DNA from: Lentinus brumalis
Lineage: Eukaryota; Basidiomycota; Agaricomycetes; Polyporales; Polyporaceae
Direction of reading: 5' to 3'
DNA: 64,000 bases
Assembly: GCA_001792895.1 (NCBI GenBank)
Contig: MARA01000016.1
Coordinates: forward strand, 186,001 to 250,000
Positions 11,520 through 21,730 of this stretch are shown in pieces. Each line of letters opens with the position of its first letter. Positions within the stretch are counted from its first letter, which is position 1. A model generated the notes under the pieces. The model saw only the letters and a program-made list of their open reading frames with translations. It was not told the DNA's origin and did not search any database. The position numbers and the translations under genes were made by a program.

Positions 11520-12060
11520 CCGCCTGGCTTCTCATCTCTCATATCCGTTTGGTTCTGCAGTTCGGTGTGTTGTTCCGGCTATTATTCCCCGCCTGGCATG
11601 GTGGCCTATCTATCACTTACTCTATTGGTGTTGTGTGTGCATCTTTACCCGCATCCCCACATTGTATCGCACCCGGACACTTAGACTCCAAAACATTGGG
11701 TTGTCGGATCACCCTGCACTCTATCGACTACGGTACCATTACTATTGTGTACTAGTAGACAGCACTTTGGCATACTATCCTCACGCTATCCCCTCTGACT
11801 AGATGCCGTGCTTGAACTTGAGCTTGAACCCCTTGCCGAGAGCTTGCGCAGTACGCGCTATGTCATGGGCGCCTTGTCATGCACGCTCTGCTTCCGGTCG
11901 GCCCCTTGTCCTCTTCCCGCCATCATCTCAGTCTCCGTTTCGCTCTCCCTTCTCGGCTTTGCGCGACAGATTCCACGTCCACCTCCACGGCTTGCTACAG
12001 CGGTAGCAGCTTGGAACACTGCAAGACAGCCTACGCAAGAATTTCCGATCAAGATTCGAG
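11520..12060. other. Intergenic and probable promoter of the DnaJ gene
   Basis: It lies between two plus-strand genes. A minus ORF (11858-12622) crosses it but overlaps the well-supported first exons of the DnaJ gene and has no motif. The CT-rich stretches before 12061 are typical of fungal promoters. Confidence 0.45.
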
Positions 12061-14817
12061 ATGGCGCCGGTAGAGACGGAGTTCTACGACCTGGTGCGCA
12101 TTGGCTCGTGTGCGCATGATTTCTGGCAGTGGCTTGACTGCGGTGTGGCGGCGGGCAGCTGGGTGTCCCTGTGGACGTGAACGACACCGACCTGAAGAAG
12201 GCGTACAGGAAGCAGGCGATCAAGGTACGTCCGCGCGACCCTGTCCTCCTCCGACTCATCTCATGCACATCCTCTCCCCCTGCCGAACCTGGCGTCGTGG
12301 TACACTGCGGGTAGTTCCACCCAGACAAGAACCCCTCCCCGGATGCGGAGGAGAAGTTCAAGGAGATCAGGTGCGTGTCTCGTCCAGGGCCCCTCGGCGC
12401 GCAATAACACCCATCGCGCAGCAAAGCGTACCAGATCCTCTCGGACCCTGTAAGCAACCTCCCCCTGTGCTTGATAAATCGTCTTTGAAACTGTTCTCCC
12501 AGAATCTCCGCGCGGTATATGACAAGAATGGCGCTAAGATGGTACGCTCTCGATCGCGCTGTAGGGCGAGGAGTATTCACGTGCGTTTGTTCGTAGACGG
12601 ACACTGAAGGCGCGCCGACCATGGACGACGCCGCGGGTTTCTTCGCGAATGTGTTTGGTGGCGAGCGGTTCCGGGACTATGTGAGTATTCACTTGCGTTC
12701 GCTTGCGGCGCGGCCGCCACACCTCCATGCTACCTGCTGGGAAATCCCCCTTTTACGGCAAGTCGTACGCTCCTCATCACTGCGCGGGCGAGAGTCTGGC
12801 TCAGGAGCGGAGCGCGATATGCGGGGTCGGATACAATTCGAAGTCGCACGGACATTGCAACGACTCGATGTCATTGCGGCTTCACCGGGAGCTTGGACCC
12901 GTCGGCTTCGGGTTTCTTCAGGCAGGTCCGAGTTCCTGCATCTAGATCCGTAGCACATCTTGCCGTAGGTGCCCGGAGAGTCGTACTCTATCCCGTCACT
13001 GTGCGGGCGATTAGACGAGTCGCACGCGGCTCGTTGCCTGCCTGTCCCAAAAACCGAAGGGTCATTCACAACTCACCTCCGACCTCTTGCTGCCCGTCAT
13101 GTCTATATCTTGTTGCATTTGCTGACACCCGGACTTCAGATCGGCGAGATCTCGTTGATGAAGGAGATGACGTCCGTTGCGTCGACGATGATGTCCGACG
13201 AAGAAAAGGCCGAAATCGAGCGGGAGATGGGCGAGGCAGGCACGCCCGCCTCACCACCGCCCGTGTCTCCCACCCCGACACCCACGGCGGCGCCCGCGTC
13301 TCCGCTGTCCCCGCGCCCTCGCCCCGCGGACGGTCCCCTTGCTGCTGGGTCGGCTCTGGTCCCGTCTCCGGCACGTTCGCCCTCGCCAATTTCCGCCGCT
13401 TCGCCCGGTCCCGGGACCCCCGTTCCTGGCCTCGAGAAGGACTCCCTCGCGTCAGCGTCGAAGAGCCCCGCGTCGTCGTCCACGACGAACCTCAAAGACA
13501 AGGAGCTGCAGAAGGAGAAGGAGAAGGAGGCGCACGGCAAGAAACGCGCGAAGCTGAGCCCGGAGCAGAAGAAGAAGCTGCAGGAGCTCGAGGAGGAGCG
13601 GCGGAAGAACATGGAGGAGCGCATCGAGACGCTGTCCAAGAAGCTCGTGGACCGGCTGCGGCCGTTCGTCGAGGCGCAGCACCCGGGCGCGAAGGACGAC
13701 CCCGAGACGGCGGCGTTCGAGCGCAGGATGCGGAGCGAGGCAGACGACATGAAGCTGGAGAGCTTCGGCGTGGAGCTGCTGCATACGATTGGCAACGTCT
13801 ACATGATGAAGGCGACGTCGTTCCTCAAGAGCAGGAAATTCCTTGGGATGTGAGTAGCTGGTGGTTATCGCAGGCGGGTGTTTGCTGACTTTCGCGCAGC
13901 CCCGGATTCTTCTCTAGACTGAAGGAGAAGGGTGCGATGGCGAAGGACGCGTGGGGTGTCATCGGCAGCGCGTGAGTGGCAATGCGTTCCTGTTGTGCTC
14001 GTTCGCTCACAGGAGTTTAGTATCGGCGTACAGCAGACAATAGCGGTGGGTCTCTTCGCATGGGCTGTTGCGCATGCGTGCTGAATCGCATTGTTGTTCA
14101 GGAAATGGAGAAGCTCCAGTTAAAGGGGGAGCTTGCTGAGGAGGAACTGAGAGCTTTGGAAGAGGACGTCACGGGCAAGGTACGTTCACTGCCTAGCTGT
14201 CCTGCGTCAAGAGCTTCAAGAACTGATATATGGGTAGATCATGCTTGCATCGTGGCGAGGAACTCGTTTCGAGGTGTCGCAAGTCCTCCGAGAAGTGAGA
14301 TTCACGTTTCTTCTCCGATGGGTCATCGCTGACTGTGCCGGTGACACCTAGGTCGTTGACCGCGTACTCAAGGAGCCAGGAGTCCCCGACCAGGTGCTCT
14401 ACAACCGAGCGAAGGTTCGTATCGATTCACTACTGCTCGCTTTCCATCGTATTTACCGCATCACACAGGGTCTTCTCTTGATCGGCGCTGTGTTCAAGTC
14501 GACAGTCCCCGACGAAACCGACGAGGAACGCCGGGAGCTCGAGCGGTATGTGACCTTGTAATCTTCTTCCTTGGGGCGTATCTCAACTCATGGCTTTGCT
14601 TGCGCTCAGTATGGTCGCCGAGGCTGCTGCCGGGAAGTCGAAACATCACCAAGTCCGGGCGGCTCAGCGGGCGAGACAACGTGAAGCGGCCGCAGCTCAG
14701 GCGGCCGCTCACGCGGCGGTGAATGCGAGTTCCGGGTCTCCGTCGCCTCGTCCGACCGCGGAGAAGGTCCATGTGGAGAAAGAGACGGCGCAGACACCGC
14801 CAGCCGCCGCCGCATGA
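12061..14817 (+). CDS. DnaJ (Hsp40) co-chaperone with DnaJ-X domain, CAJ1/DJP1-like (531 aa)
   Basis: Fourteen exons: 12061-12093, 12159-12224, 12315-12370, 12422-12449, 12503-12541, 12597-12680, 13140-13849, 13900-13971, 14021-14045, 14102-14179, 14238-14294, 14352-14414, 14469-14545, 14610-14817. They total 1596 nt, in frame. The J domain spans residues 1 to about 80, with the KKAYRKQAIK helix and the HPD motif in FHPDKNPSPDAEEKF. A Pro/Ser-rich linker (about 125-220) leads to a Lys/Glu coiled coil. The C-terminal DnaJ-X region includes SFGVELLHTIGNVYMMKA, IMLASWRGTRFEVSQVLRE and YNRAKGLLLIGAVFKS. The tail is Ala/Gln-rich. The J domain stimulates Hsp70 ATPase; yeast relatives act in the cytosol, including in peroxisomal import. 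Exons of 28 and 25 nt occur. One intron (12681-13139, 459 nt) is far longer than the others. Confidence 0.93.
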
Positions 14818-15423
14818 TGATCGACGGTCTCGCCCCATGCGCGACACATGATATACTATGTGAGGTATCGTACACGTTCCTTGATTAATGCCTTCTTTTC
14901 TTGTACGTACGTTCCTATACACCCCTCGCACCATCCTATCCGTCCTAGTACTCTCGTTTTGTTCGTGGCGTCTGAGGTCTCGCTAATTGGTTGATCTGTG
15001 GTCTGATAGACAGACTATTAGGTGGTACTTACTAGTAGTACATCATGTTTATGTTCTATACTCTGCTCTCAACGCTTTGTCACGCTACTTGATCACACGT
15101 ATTAGATCTGATATCACCGTCGTTGGGACCGTTGTCCCACATGCGTCTGAGACCCTCACAGCTTCACACGCCTGCTCAAAGCGAGAGTACAGGTCCTTCC
15201 GGTGCGTAAGTTAAATGGATAGACACATGCAGGTAGTGGACGAGTGAAGACTCGCAGCGATAATAACAAGATTTAGTAGTGTAGGAGCCCGGACTCAAGG
15301 AAACATACAGGCAGAAGCTGCTGAACGAAAAGATAACCACAACTACGCTCCTCCCTATTGATATACAGCTGACCCGAACGTTCATTTCGGCTGTATCAAG
15401 GTGCCCGTGGGTCGACGTAGACT
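14818..15423. other. Intergenic, convergent gene ends
   Basis: The 3' ends of the DnaJ gene (plus) and the repeat-protein gene (minus) face each other here. The sequence is AT-richer than its surroundings, as expected of 3' regions. I see no further gene. Confidence 0.5.
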
Positions 15424-16008
15424 TCAAGGAACCCTACGCAACGCCTCCCCTCCTGTAGCGGGAGACGCGCCGGGACCGAGGCTGGAGCTCGGCTCCTCGA
15501 GGACGTGCAACCCATGGCTGTGGGTGGGGGATGAGGGATCTGAGTCGTCTAGGACGTGGAGGCCGTGGCCGTGGGTCGGGGTGGAAGGGGGAGCGGCGTC
15601 ATCGCCGTGGAACCCAATTCCGCCGTCAAGGACATGCAGACCGTGGCCGTGGGTCGGGGTGGAAGGGGGAGCGGCGTCGTCGCCGTGAAACCCAATTCCG
15701 CCGTCAAGGACATGCAGACCGTGCCCGTGGGTGGGCGACGGTGGGGCCGTGCCATCTGAAGCGGGGGTGCTCGGATGAGCAGGAGATGAGTCGGTCAAGG
15801 GCTCAGCGACGCATCCGTCGTGGCCGGGAGTGGGAGGCGGAACGGCGGGTGTGGCTGCCACGGCGCTGTTGACACCTTTGAAGTTCGGATCGACTGGGCC
15901 GACGTGAACGAGGCCGCCCGCCGGGCTGGGACTCGCCACTGGCAAGTCGTTCAGCTGGACAGAGGTTCTGCCCTGGGGGGTGCCGGGGGTAGTAACGGGA
16001 GTGCCCAT
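15424..16008 (-). CDS. THGHGL-repeat protein 2 (194 aa, intrinsically disordered)
   Basis: This is a single exon with start at 16008 and stop at 15424. The N-terminal half is Pro/Thr/Val-rich. The C-terminal half carries four units of the type SPTHGHGLHVLDG, two of them inside a near-perfect DNA tandem repeat (about 15555-15720) that also encodes GIGFHGDDAAPPS. It shares the SPTHGHGL core with the protein at 8218-8814 but little else. No signal peptide, transmembrane segment or catalytic motif is visible, and I do not recognise the family. A TATA element sits at 16131-16140. Variable copy number of the internal unit between strains would be expected. Confidence 0.7.
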   Translation of the reverse strand: MGTPVTTPGTPQGRTSVQLNDLPVASPSPAGGLVHVGPVDPNFKGVNSAVAATPAVPPPTPGHDGCVAEPLTDSSPAHPSTPASDGTAPPSPTHGHGLHVLDGGIGFHGDDAAPPSTPTHGHGLHVLDGGIGFHGDDAAPPSTPTHGHGLHVLDDSDPSSPTHSHGLHVLEEPSSSLGPGASPATGGEALRRVP

Positions 16009-16130
16009 AATGACGAGTAGATTACTGTGGATCTGTAGAGACGATAGGTGTTGAAAAGTGGCCGCAGTGCACTTCGACGTTGCGCAACTGTAACGTGGTG
16101 AATTGACGGTTTGCGGACGTTAGCCTCAGG

Positions 16131-16140
16131 TTTTTATACC
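16131..16140 (-). promoter_or_regulatory. TATA-box candidate for the repeat-protein gene at 16008
   Basis: On the minus strand this reads GGTATAAAAA, about 125 nt upstream of the start codon. It is a near-consensus TATA box. Confidence 0.5.
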
Positions 16141-16614
16141 GCGACCAGGAGCAGTGCGTCCACGTATTACGGTTAGGGGTATCCGCCGTGTCTGTCACCT
16201 GGTGTTGCGCCCGACATACTCGCCGCCCAGAACAATTGAATGAGCGCTGACACGAACCATGAGCGGGCGAGCCAGCAGGTGGAGGGGTTCAGGTACAAAC
16301 GGAGGACAGAGCTCGAGGAAACAAACCTCACAGAGTCTGTACGTGTCCCGATTTCGCGTTTCAGCTGAATAATTGGGCGTTCGTATGGTACTCATCTGTC
16401 GTTACCTGTGAGCCCACCCGGAACACTGCCTTTCGATATTCGCTCATCCGTACGCCGACGTTGTTGAAACTTGCCTCGGATGTACTTACAGCCACAGTAA
16501 GTACTAGCTATAGGAGAGATGATGGACTCATCGGGCATTCGCCAATCTTGATGGTTAAAAGGCGCGTAACATTTACCAGCAGGCCAATGGGAGCTAATAG
16601 AAGAGCATTTATAT

Positions 16615-16686
16615 GGCCGCCTGGCGTAATGGCAACGCGTCTGACTACGAATCAGGAGATTGCAGGTTCGACCCCTGCGGTGGTCA
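16615..16686 (+). tRNA. tRNA-Arg (anticodon ACG), intronless
   Basis: The 72-nt gene folds as a full cloverleaf. The acceptor arm GGCCGCC pairs with GGTGGTC, with discriminator A. The anticodon stem CTGA/TCAG encloses the loop CTACGAA, giving anticodon ACG. The T arm has GGTTCGACCCC. Mature bases match the copies at 2354 and 6676, but the 22-nt intron is absent. Confidence 0.95.
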
Positions 16687-16941
16687 ATATTCCCAGGCCT
16701 TGTAACCTTTTGGCAATCTTGGAGTGCAGTAGGATAACTGCACCTCAAAGGTCATACGTATGTTCGAGGCAAACCAGTCAAACGTTCGTCAGTACTTATA
16801 GATTGTAGGTTTGACAGTTGCGGTAGTCATCATATTGTCACTTCATCGCTTTTTGCATACAGCAATTCGAGTACAGAGTACACGTCTCATCAACTGACAG
16901 GCTCGCGAAATTGATGCATTAAATTCAGAGAACAATGGTGT

Positions 16942-17634
16942 CTACCAATGAACACCTATAGCTAGGTGATCAGGAGCACTGGGACGGCCTCTCTCAGGCT
17001 GCGCCGGCATCGTGACAAGCACCGCAACACACAGACGAGATCCGACTGCTCGCTCATCGCGGGAATCCTGGCTGCTCCTGCTTGAATGGCCTGCAGACGG
17101 TAGATCAATGCGCTCCATCGGCCACCCGGTAGGGCAGAGTGTTATGGCATTCGCGCCTTGCACATATTCTGCCGCAACAGGCTGAATGTAATACAAAATA
17201 AGCAAGATCCCTGACGCAAAGGGGAAGATCCAAGTACTTACCATCAAGTCGGACCATCTGCCCTGTCTATCCGCACGGGAGAGGCGCACCTCCCACAGGC
17301 GGGGCTGCTCGAGCAGTGTGTCGTACTGACCGCGTGCAGAATCAGCCTCGCGGTTCTGGCGGACCCTACGGATGACCCTCAGCACGACGAGGGTCGCGAC
17401 GACGAAGACGGCGACGGCGATAGCTGCCGGGAGTGCCGCGGTGTTGCCGCCGGAGTCATGTTGGCTATCGGGTGTAGTCGAACGTGCGGCGTTCAGTGCG
17501 CTGAACGTTCTTTTGAGCGCCGCGGGTGCCGACGGCGGGGGAGGCAGCTTCAAGACACGGTAAGCAACTAGAGTGCTTGAACAAGACTCGATGGTGCATA
17601 CCTCCCCGGGATCCTGTCCGGCGTGGTGAGCCAT
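16942..17634 (-). CDS. Single-pass membrane protein, function unknown (model tentative)
   Basis: An open frame of 230 codons starts at 17634 (MAHHAGQDPGE...). It has one clear transmembrane helix (about residues 68-88, AALPAAIAVAVFVVATLVVL) followed by a basic stop-transfer stretch RVIRRVRQNRE, so an outside N-terminus and cytoplasmic tail are likely. A possible intron begins with the GTATGCACC donor after residue 11 and another with the GTAAGTACTTGG donor after GRWSDLM. If real, they shorten the protein and remove the second hydrophobic stretch. A TATA element lies at 17831-17840. I do not recognise a family. Confidence 0.5.
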   Translation of the reverse strand: MAHHAGQDPGEVCTIESCSSTLVAYRVLKLPPPPSAPAALKRTFSALNAARSTTPDSQHDSGGNTAALPAAIAVAVFVVATLVVLRVIRRVRQNREADSARGQYDTLLEQPRLWEVRLSRADRQGRWSDLMVSTWIFPFASGILLILYYIQPVAAEYVQGANAITLCPTGWPMERIDLPSAGHSSRSSQDSRDERAVGSRLCVAVLVTMPAQPERGRPSAPDHLAIGVHW

Positions 17635-17830
17635 GGAGCGTTCAGCTGCGAGCTGTCTGTTTCCAGTTGATTTGCTGTCATCGTCGGTCGTGGGTCGTGC
17701 TAAGGCAGCGAAAGGGGTGGTGAATTCATATACACATGCAAGGACAGCATGGGAGCACGTACTCGCTATAGAAAGCTCTGAGTTCTACTGAGTTGAGCTG
17801 CGTGTCGAGTCGTGTCGACCATTCACGCGC

Positions 17831-17840
17831 CCTTATATAC
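17831..17840 (-). promoter_or_regulatory. TATA-box candidate for the membrane-protein gene at 17634
   Basis: The minus strand reads GTATATAAGG, about 195 nt upstream of the start codon. Confidence 0.4.
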
Positions 17841-19138
17841 CACCTGTGACACACGCGCGACTAGTCTAAGTTCATGACTCGACTATGGCGCTGATCGCTG
17901 CCCACATGACGCGACTGGTTGATTCAATGGCGAACCACGCTGCGGACGGAGATTGGATAGAATTGGGTCCGCCAGTTGAGTTTGTGCTTGCTGGAGCTCG
18001 CCTGACTGTTCCGGACGGCGAACCCAGGCGATCGTTGAGATCGCCCTCCCACTGCATGGGGCTGACAAGTCAGCCACGTATCGGAACTACTCAAGCCGCA
18101 GTTGAGACTTGAATGCGTGAACAGCTCACAATCAGGATGGGAACGGTTAACAACTTGAGATGTCGACTCTGTACGCCATGGTGAGCAAGGTTTGCGTTAC
18201 GTCGCTTACGAACGAGTCAGATCGAATTCGAGTCATGATCACGGCTCGGGAGAGGCGCTTGGGCCGACCGGCCTAGACCAGATGCGATTCGAAAGCGAGC
18301 GGTGGGAAGCTCACCGGAAGCTAGAAGGATTTTCGAAACGACCCCGGCGATGAGTAGGAGGCTCCTTTGCAAGTGACTGTGTTATGAACGGATGTCAGAG
18401 AGTCAACACACCTATGGGGCTCCCGGCTACCCAGGGACCTCGTACCCGGCTGAGCAAGTGGCGGTTCCGCAGAAGAGCACGGTGGCGTTGTGGCAAGGAT
18501 GTGCGGGAGGTAAGAGGGCGTCCGGCGAGGGTGAAGAAGATATGAACGTGCAGTTCCCCTATAACTGGGGATTCACGAAGCGTCACAGCGATATCAGCCG
18601 CAATCTCTGGACGGATGCAGGAGCACCGTTCCCTGAACATGATACAGCAAGGCGGTGTGGAATTGAATTCTCCGGAGCAAACTACGTGAACGGCCGCAAA
18701 GTACGCAAGTTAGGGAGCGAAGACCTGGGGGTCGTACACGCCGTAAGTGCCGTCGGCCAGCTGATCCAGAGTCATGCGCTCGCAACTGGGGCGAGGTATA
18801 TAGTCGATGTTGAGTGATATAACCCCGAGGCATCGACGGCGAGGACGACGGCGTTGCTCAGAAAACGCGACAACTTTACGCGTACAACCGTGGGAACGCC
18901 GTGACGCGGTCACGTGTACGAGTCGTACATGGATGGGCCGGACTGCTCGGGACGATCCACTAACCGCGACGTCCTTCGAGAGCTACTCCGACACCGTCGA
19001 CAGCGACTTCCATGCTTCCCCAGTTCAACTTGCATAAAATGATTGGAGTCCGACCCGTGTTCTCCCATGTTCCATCCCCGCCCCCTGGCAGCGTGAGGCT
19101 CCCCTCACAGCAGCCCTCGCTTCCAGTCGAGCAGCACC
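17841..19138. other. Gap with one weak ORF (18392-18817)
   Basis: Apart from the 141-codon ORF listed separately, this stretch shows no gene or element I can support. Confidence 0.35.
18392..18817 (+). CDS. Hypothetical ORF, 141 codons, doubtful
   Basis: The ORF begins MSESQHTYGAPGYPGTSYPAEQ and ends GARYIVDVE. The Pro/Gly/Tyr-rich start resembles low-complexity fungal proteins. No domain, intron signal or promoter element supports it. It could be a chance frame or an exon of a longer gene. Confidence 0.2.
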   Translation: MSESQHTYGAPGYPGTSYPAEQVAVPQKSTVALWQGCAGGKRASGEGEEDMNVQFPYNWGFTKRHSDISRNLWTDAGAPFPEHDTARRCGIEFSGANYVNGRKVRKLGSEDLGVVHAVSAVGQLIQSHALATGARYIVDVE

Positions 19139-21730
19139 ATGGCCACGCTGCTTTCATTTTCTTACTTCGGTCTATCTCTATTAGCTCTCACTCTCGCACC
19201 TGACCGCATACTCTCCTTGAGTCCCGTTCCCGTTCCTCGCGCTCTACTATGGACACTACGCAAGTTTCTGGCCTCAACTGCATCTTATATTGGCAGACTA
19301 CTTCTTCGTCATCTACACCAGCGGATGGTTGACCGTCCGCCGCCGACGCTCTCTTGGAGTCCTTGCTTGGCTTTACTTGGGCGCACAAATTTTTCTTGGT
19401 TTGCTTGGTCAATTGTAAACGAGGGCCTCGGGAGTATTCAAGGTTCGTTCCAGCACTAACTAGCGCAGTACTGGGCTTGTACTGATGTTCATATAGGTTC
19501 GGACCTCATTCGCCCACTGGGAGCTTCAAGGCCCAGCTCTGTCTCGCCCGGTACGCCTGCATGTCTGTATAGGACTCGCTCTTTCCCTGACGGTCCCATC
19601 ATTCGACAGCCCATGTTCCCTACGTGCCCGGACTGTTCACTCCTTCGCAACTTCTCTCCGCGTATCGTTACCTCCATTGCTCCATTTATCCACTCCTCGT
19701 AATACCACGCCTGGCCATCCATCCACATCTGATCCTAGTCCGACTCCTCTCTGACCAGTCGGACGATCGGAACATCTTCGTACTTCATCGTGCGCATGCA
19801 CAAGGAGCACATGTCCTCTCTCCGGTCTCCGACTCCGCGCTTGCATGTGCAGATGAGGCGGGGTCCCGCCGTACGGTGGGCATCGAAGCGCTTTACGGGA
19901 ACGTGAATGAAGATACCCAACCAGACCGCTCGCCCCGTACGTGTCTTTCAGAACGCGCCAACGCCGAGAACGAGGACTCCGATGGTCAAGTATGCGACAC
20001 GCTACCCGCAGGTGTCTCCAAGATGGACAACTTCGATGCCTCCAACCCTCACGCACTGTCCAACCGATCCGAAGCTCAGCAGTCATCGGGCTCGAATGAC
20101 TTGGAGCGTGTCCTCATCCCCGAGGATGCCTCTGGTACAGACGACGTTGGTGGCTCTCCCCGTCGCGGTGCATTTGGACACCCGGGGGTCAGGAACGTCT
20201 CCGGCTTCCGGTCTCGCTCCACAGACTTGCTACAGTGCAGCAAACAGCTGCATGTCCTCTCGCACGCCGGACTCGGAACCCTCCTTGAATACTCACGAAT
20301 CCCCGGTGCGTTCGACGACGAAGACGATGGCACCAGCTTGCAGGACCTCTCGACAACCGTTTTGGGCCTGATCCTGGAGCCAGACTGTAGGCAGGCGCAC
20401 TCGGATATTCTCTTCGATCTCTTCGACACGGAGGCCGACTTCATACCAGGTGCATGGCCGATCCACAAGCAGGAGTTGCGTGCAGTCGAGAGTGCCGACG
20501 CGGACTCTGAGTGCGGCACGCTCGAGCGCCGTGAGGACGTTTCCAGACACGCCTCCTCGGAGGCGAACGAGGAATCCTGTGCAATTACGTCCGTTGCACT
20601 CGGTACGTCCGCGCGGTTGCCGCTGTCTTTTATGAGTATGTGTTCTGACCCAGCTTGGTACTAGGTCCGAGTCACCGTACGCCTGGATCGGTACTCCTCC
20701 CTCCTTCACGCCTCGTCTCCGCATACGTCTACCGCTACCACCCGATCCGTTTCCTGCTCGCCCCGGCGCGGGTCAGGATACAGCCTCACTCGGTTCAAGT
20801 CCTCCTCCGCCTATCAGACGGTGCCGTCGTCCTGCAGTGTCCGCCCGGCATAGCAGAATGCCCCGTCCGGCCAATGCGACGGTCAGCAGTCGTCCTCGAC
20901 CTCATAATCCGAACCCGATCCCATGGCGTCGAGCCCGAGGTCGGCGTCCGCTTACAGCCACACAGCCATCTCTTAGAGCAGGTCACCACCGATGATGGCG
21001 TCGCCATGGAAGAAGACGACCGTGGCACCTTGACTGCACGCGTCCTGGAGAGGGATCGGCCCAAGTCTCGCCAGATGTTGGAAGATGCCGAGGAGTCTGT
21101 ACCAGTGCATGCGTCCTTCCTTCCCGCTCATCTTCGGCTGCAGCTCTACTCGGACCTGGACGAGGAAGTAACGAGCAAAACCGCCGACACCGCCGACGAA
21201 GACGAGGGTGCCCACGTCGCTTCCACTCTCACCGCAGCGCCCACTGCGGACGTACTCGAGAGCGTTGTCGACCTGCTTCCCTGTCAGTGGGATTGCATGG
21301 AGGACGAAGAAACGGTCAACACCCCTGGATCTTCCGCAAATTGCACGCACGAGTTCCCGGCACATGTCTACTCCGACTCGAACGAGGAAATCACCGCCGA
21401 CTTCGATGACCCGACAAGCCACGACCAGGATATTGCCAAACTCTGCCCCTCTGGCTCGGACTCTGTCAGCTGCACACCCTCTGACATACATGCCGGCACT
21501 CCCAGCGGCTCTGGTTGCGATTCTGACCACGGCGACGTCACTGCTGCTACTAGTTGTGGTTGTTACCGATCTGTCCCCGATCATACCCCTAACCGCGCCC
21601 GAACACGTACAGGGGTTGGCATTAGCTTCCGCCGCGCCTCCAGATGCGGCCTCGGAATTGCGTCCCCAGCTCAATTTTCCGCTCTCTCGAAACGCCATCG
21701 CCTCGAACCCACCTCATGCAACCATGGTTA
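19139..21730 (+). CDS. Putative acidic, Ser-rich protein with N-terminal hydrophobic segment; exon structure unresolved
   Basis: A possible start at 19139 gives MATLLSFSYFGLSLLALTLA, a signal-peptide or anchor-like segment. Downstream, a long open frame (about 19750-20600) and a second in another frame (about 20665-21560) are rich in Asp, Glu and Ser and contain two similar elements, LYSDLDEEVTS and VYSDSNEEITAD. A plausible intron joins them near 20603-20661 (donor GTACGTCC, acceptor CTAG). Another candidate lies at 19447-19497. I could not build one clean reading frame for the whole span. No enzymatic domain is recognised. The composition suggests a lineage-specific disordered protein; it could instead be two genes. 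Confidence 0.4.

Noticed and set aside
12893..13888. Long plus ORF of 331 codons overlapping the DnaJ gene in another frame.
   Set aside because: It is a shadow of the GC-rich DnaJ exon 7. The DnaJ frame has clear domain matches and consistent splice sites.
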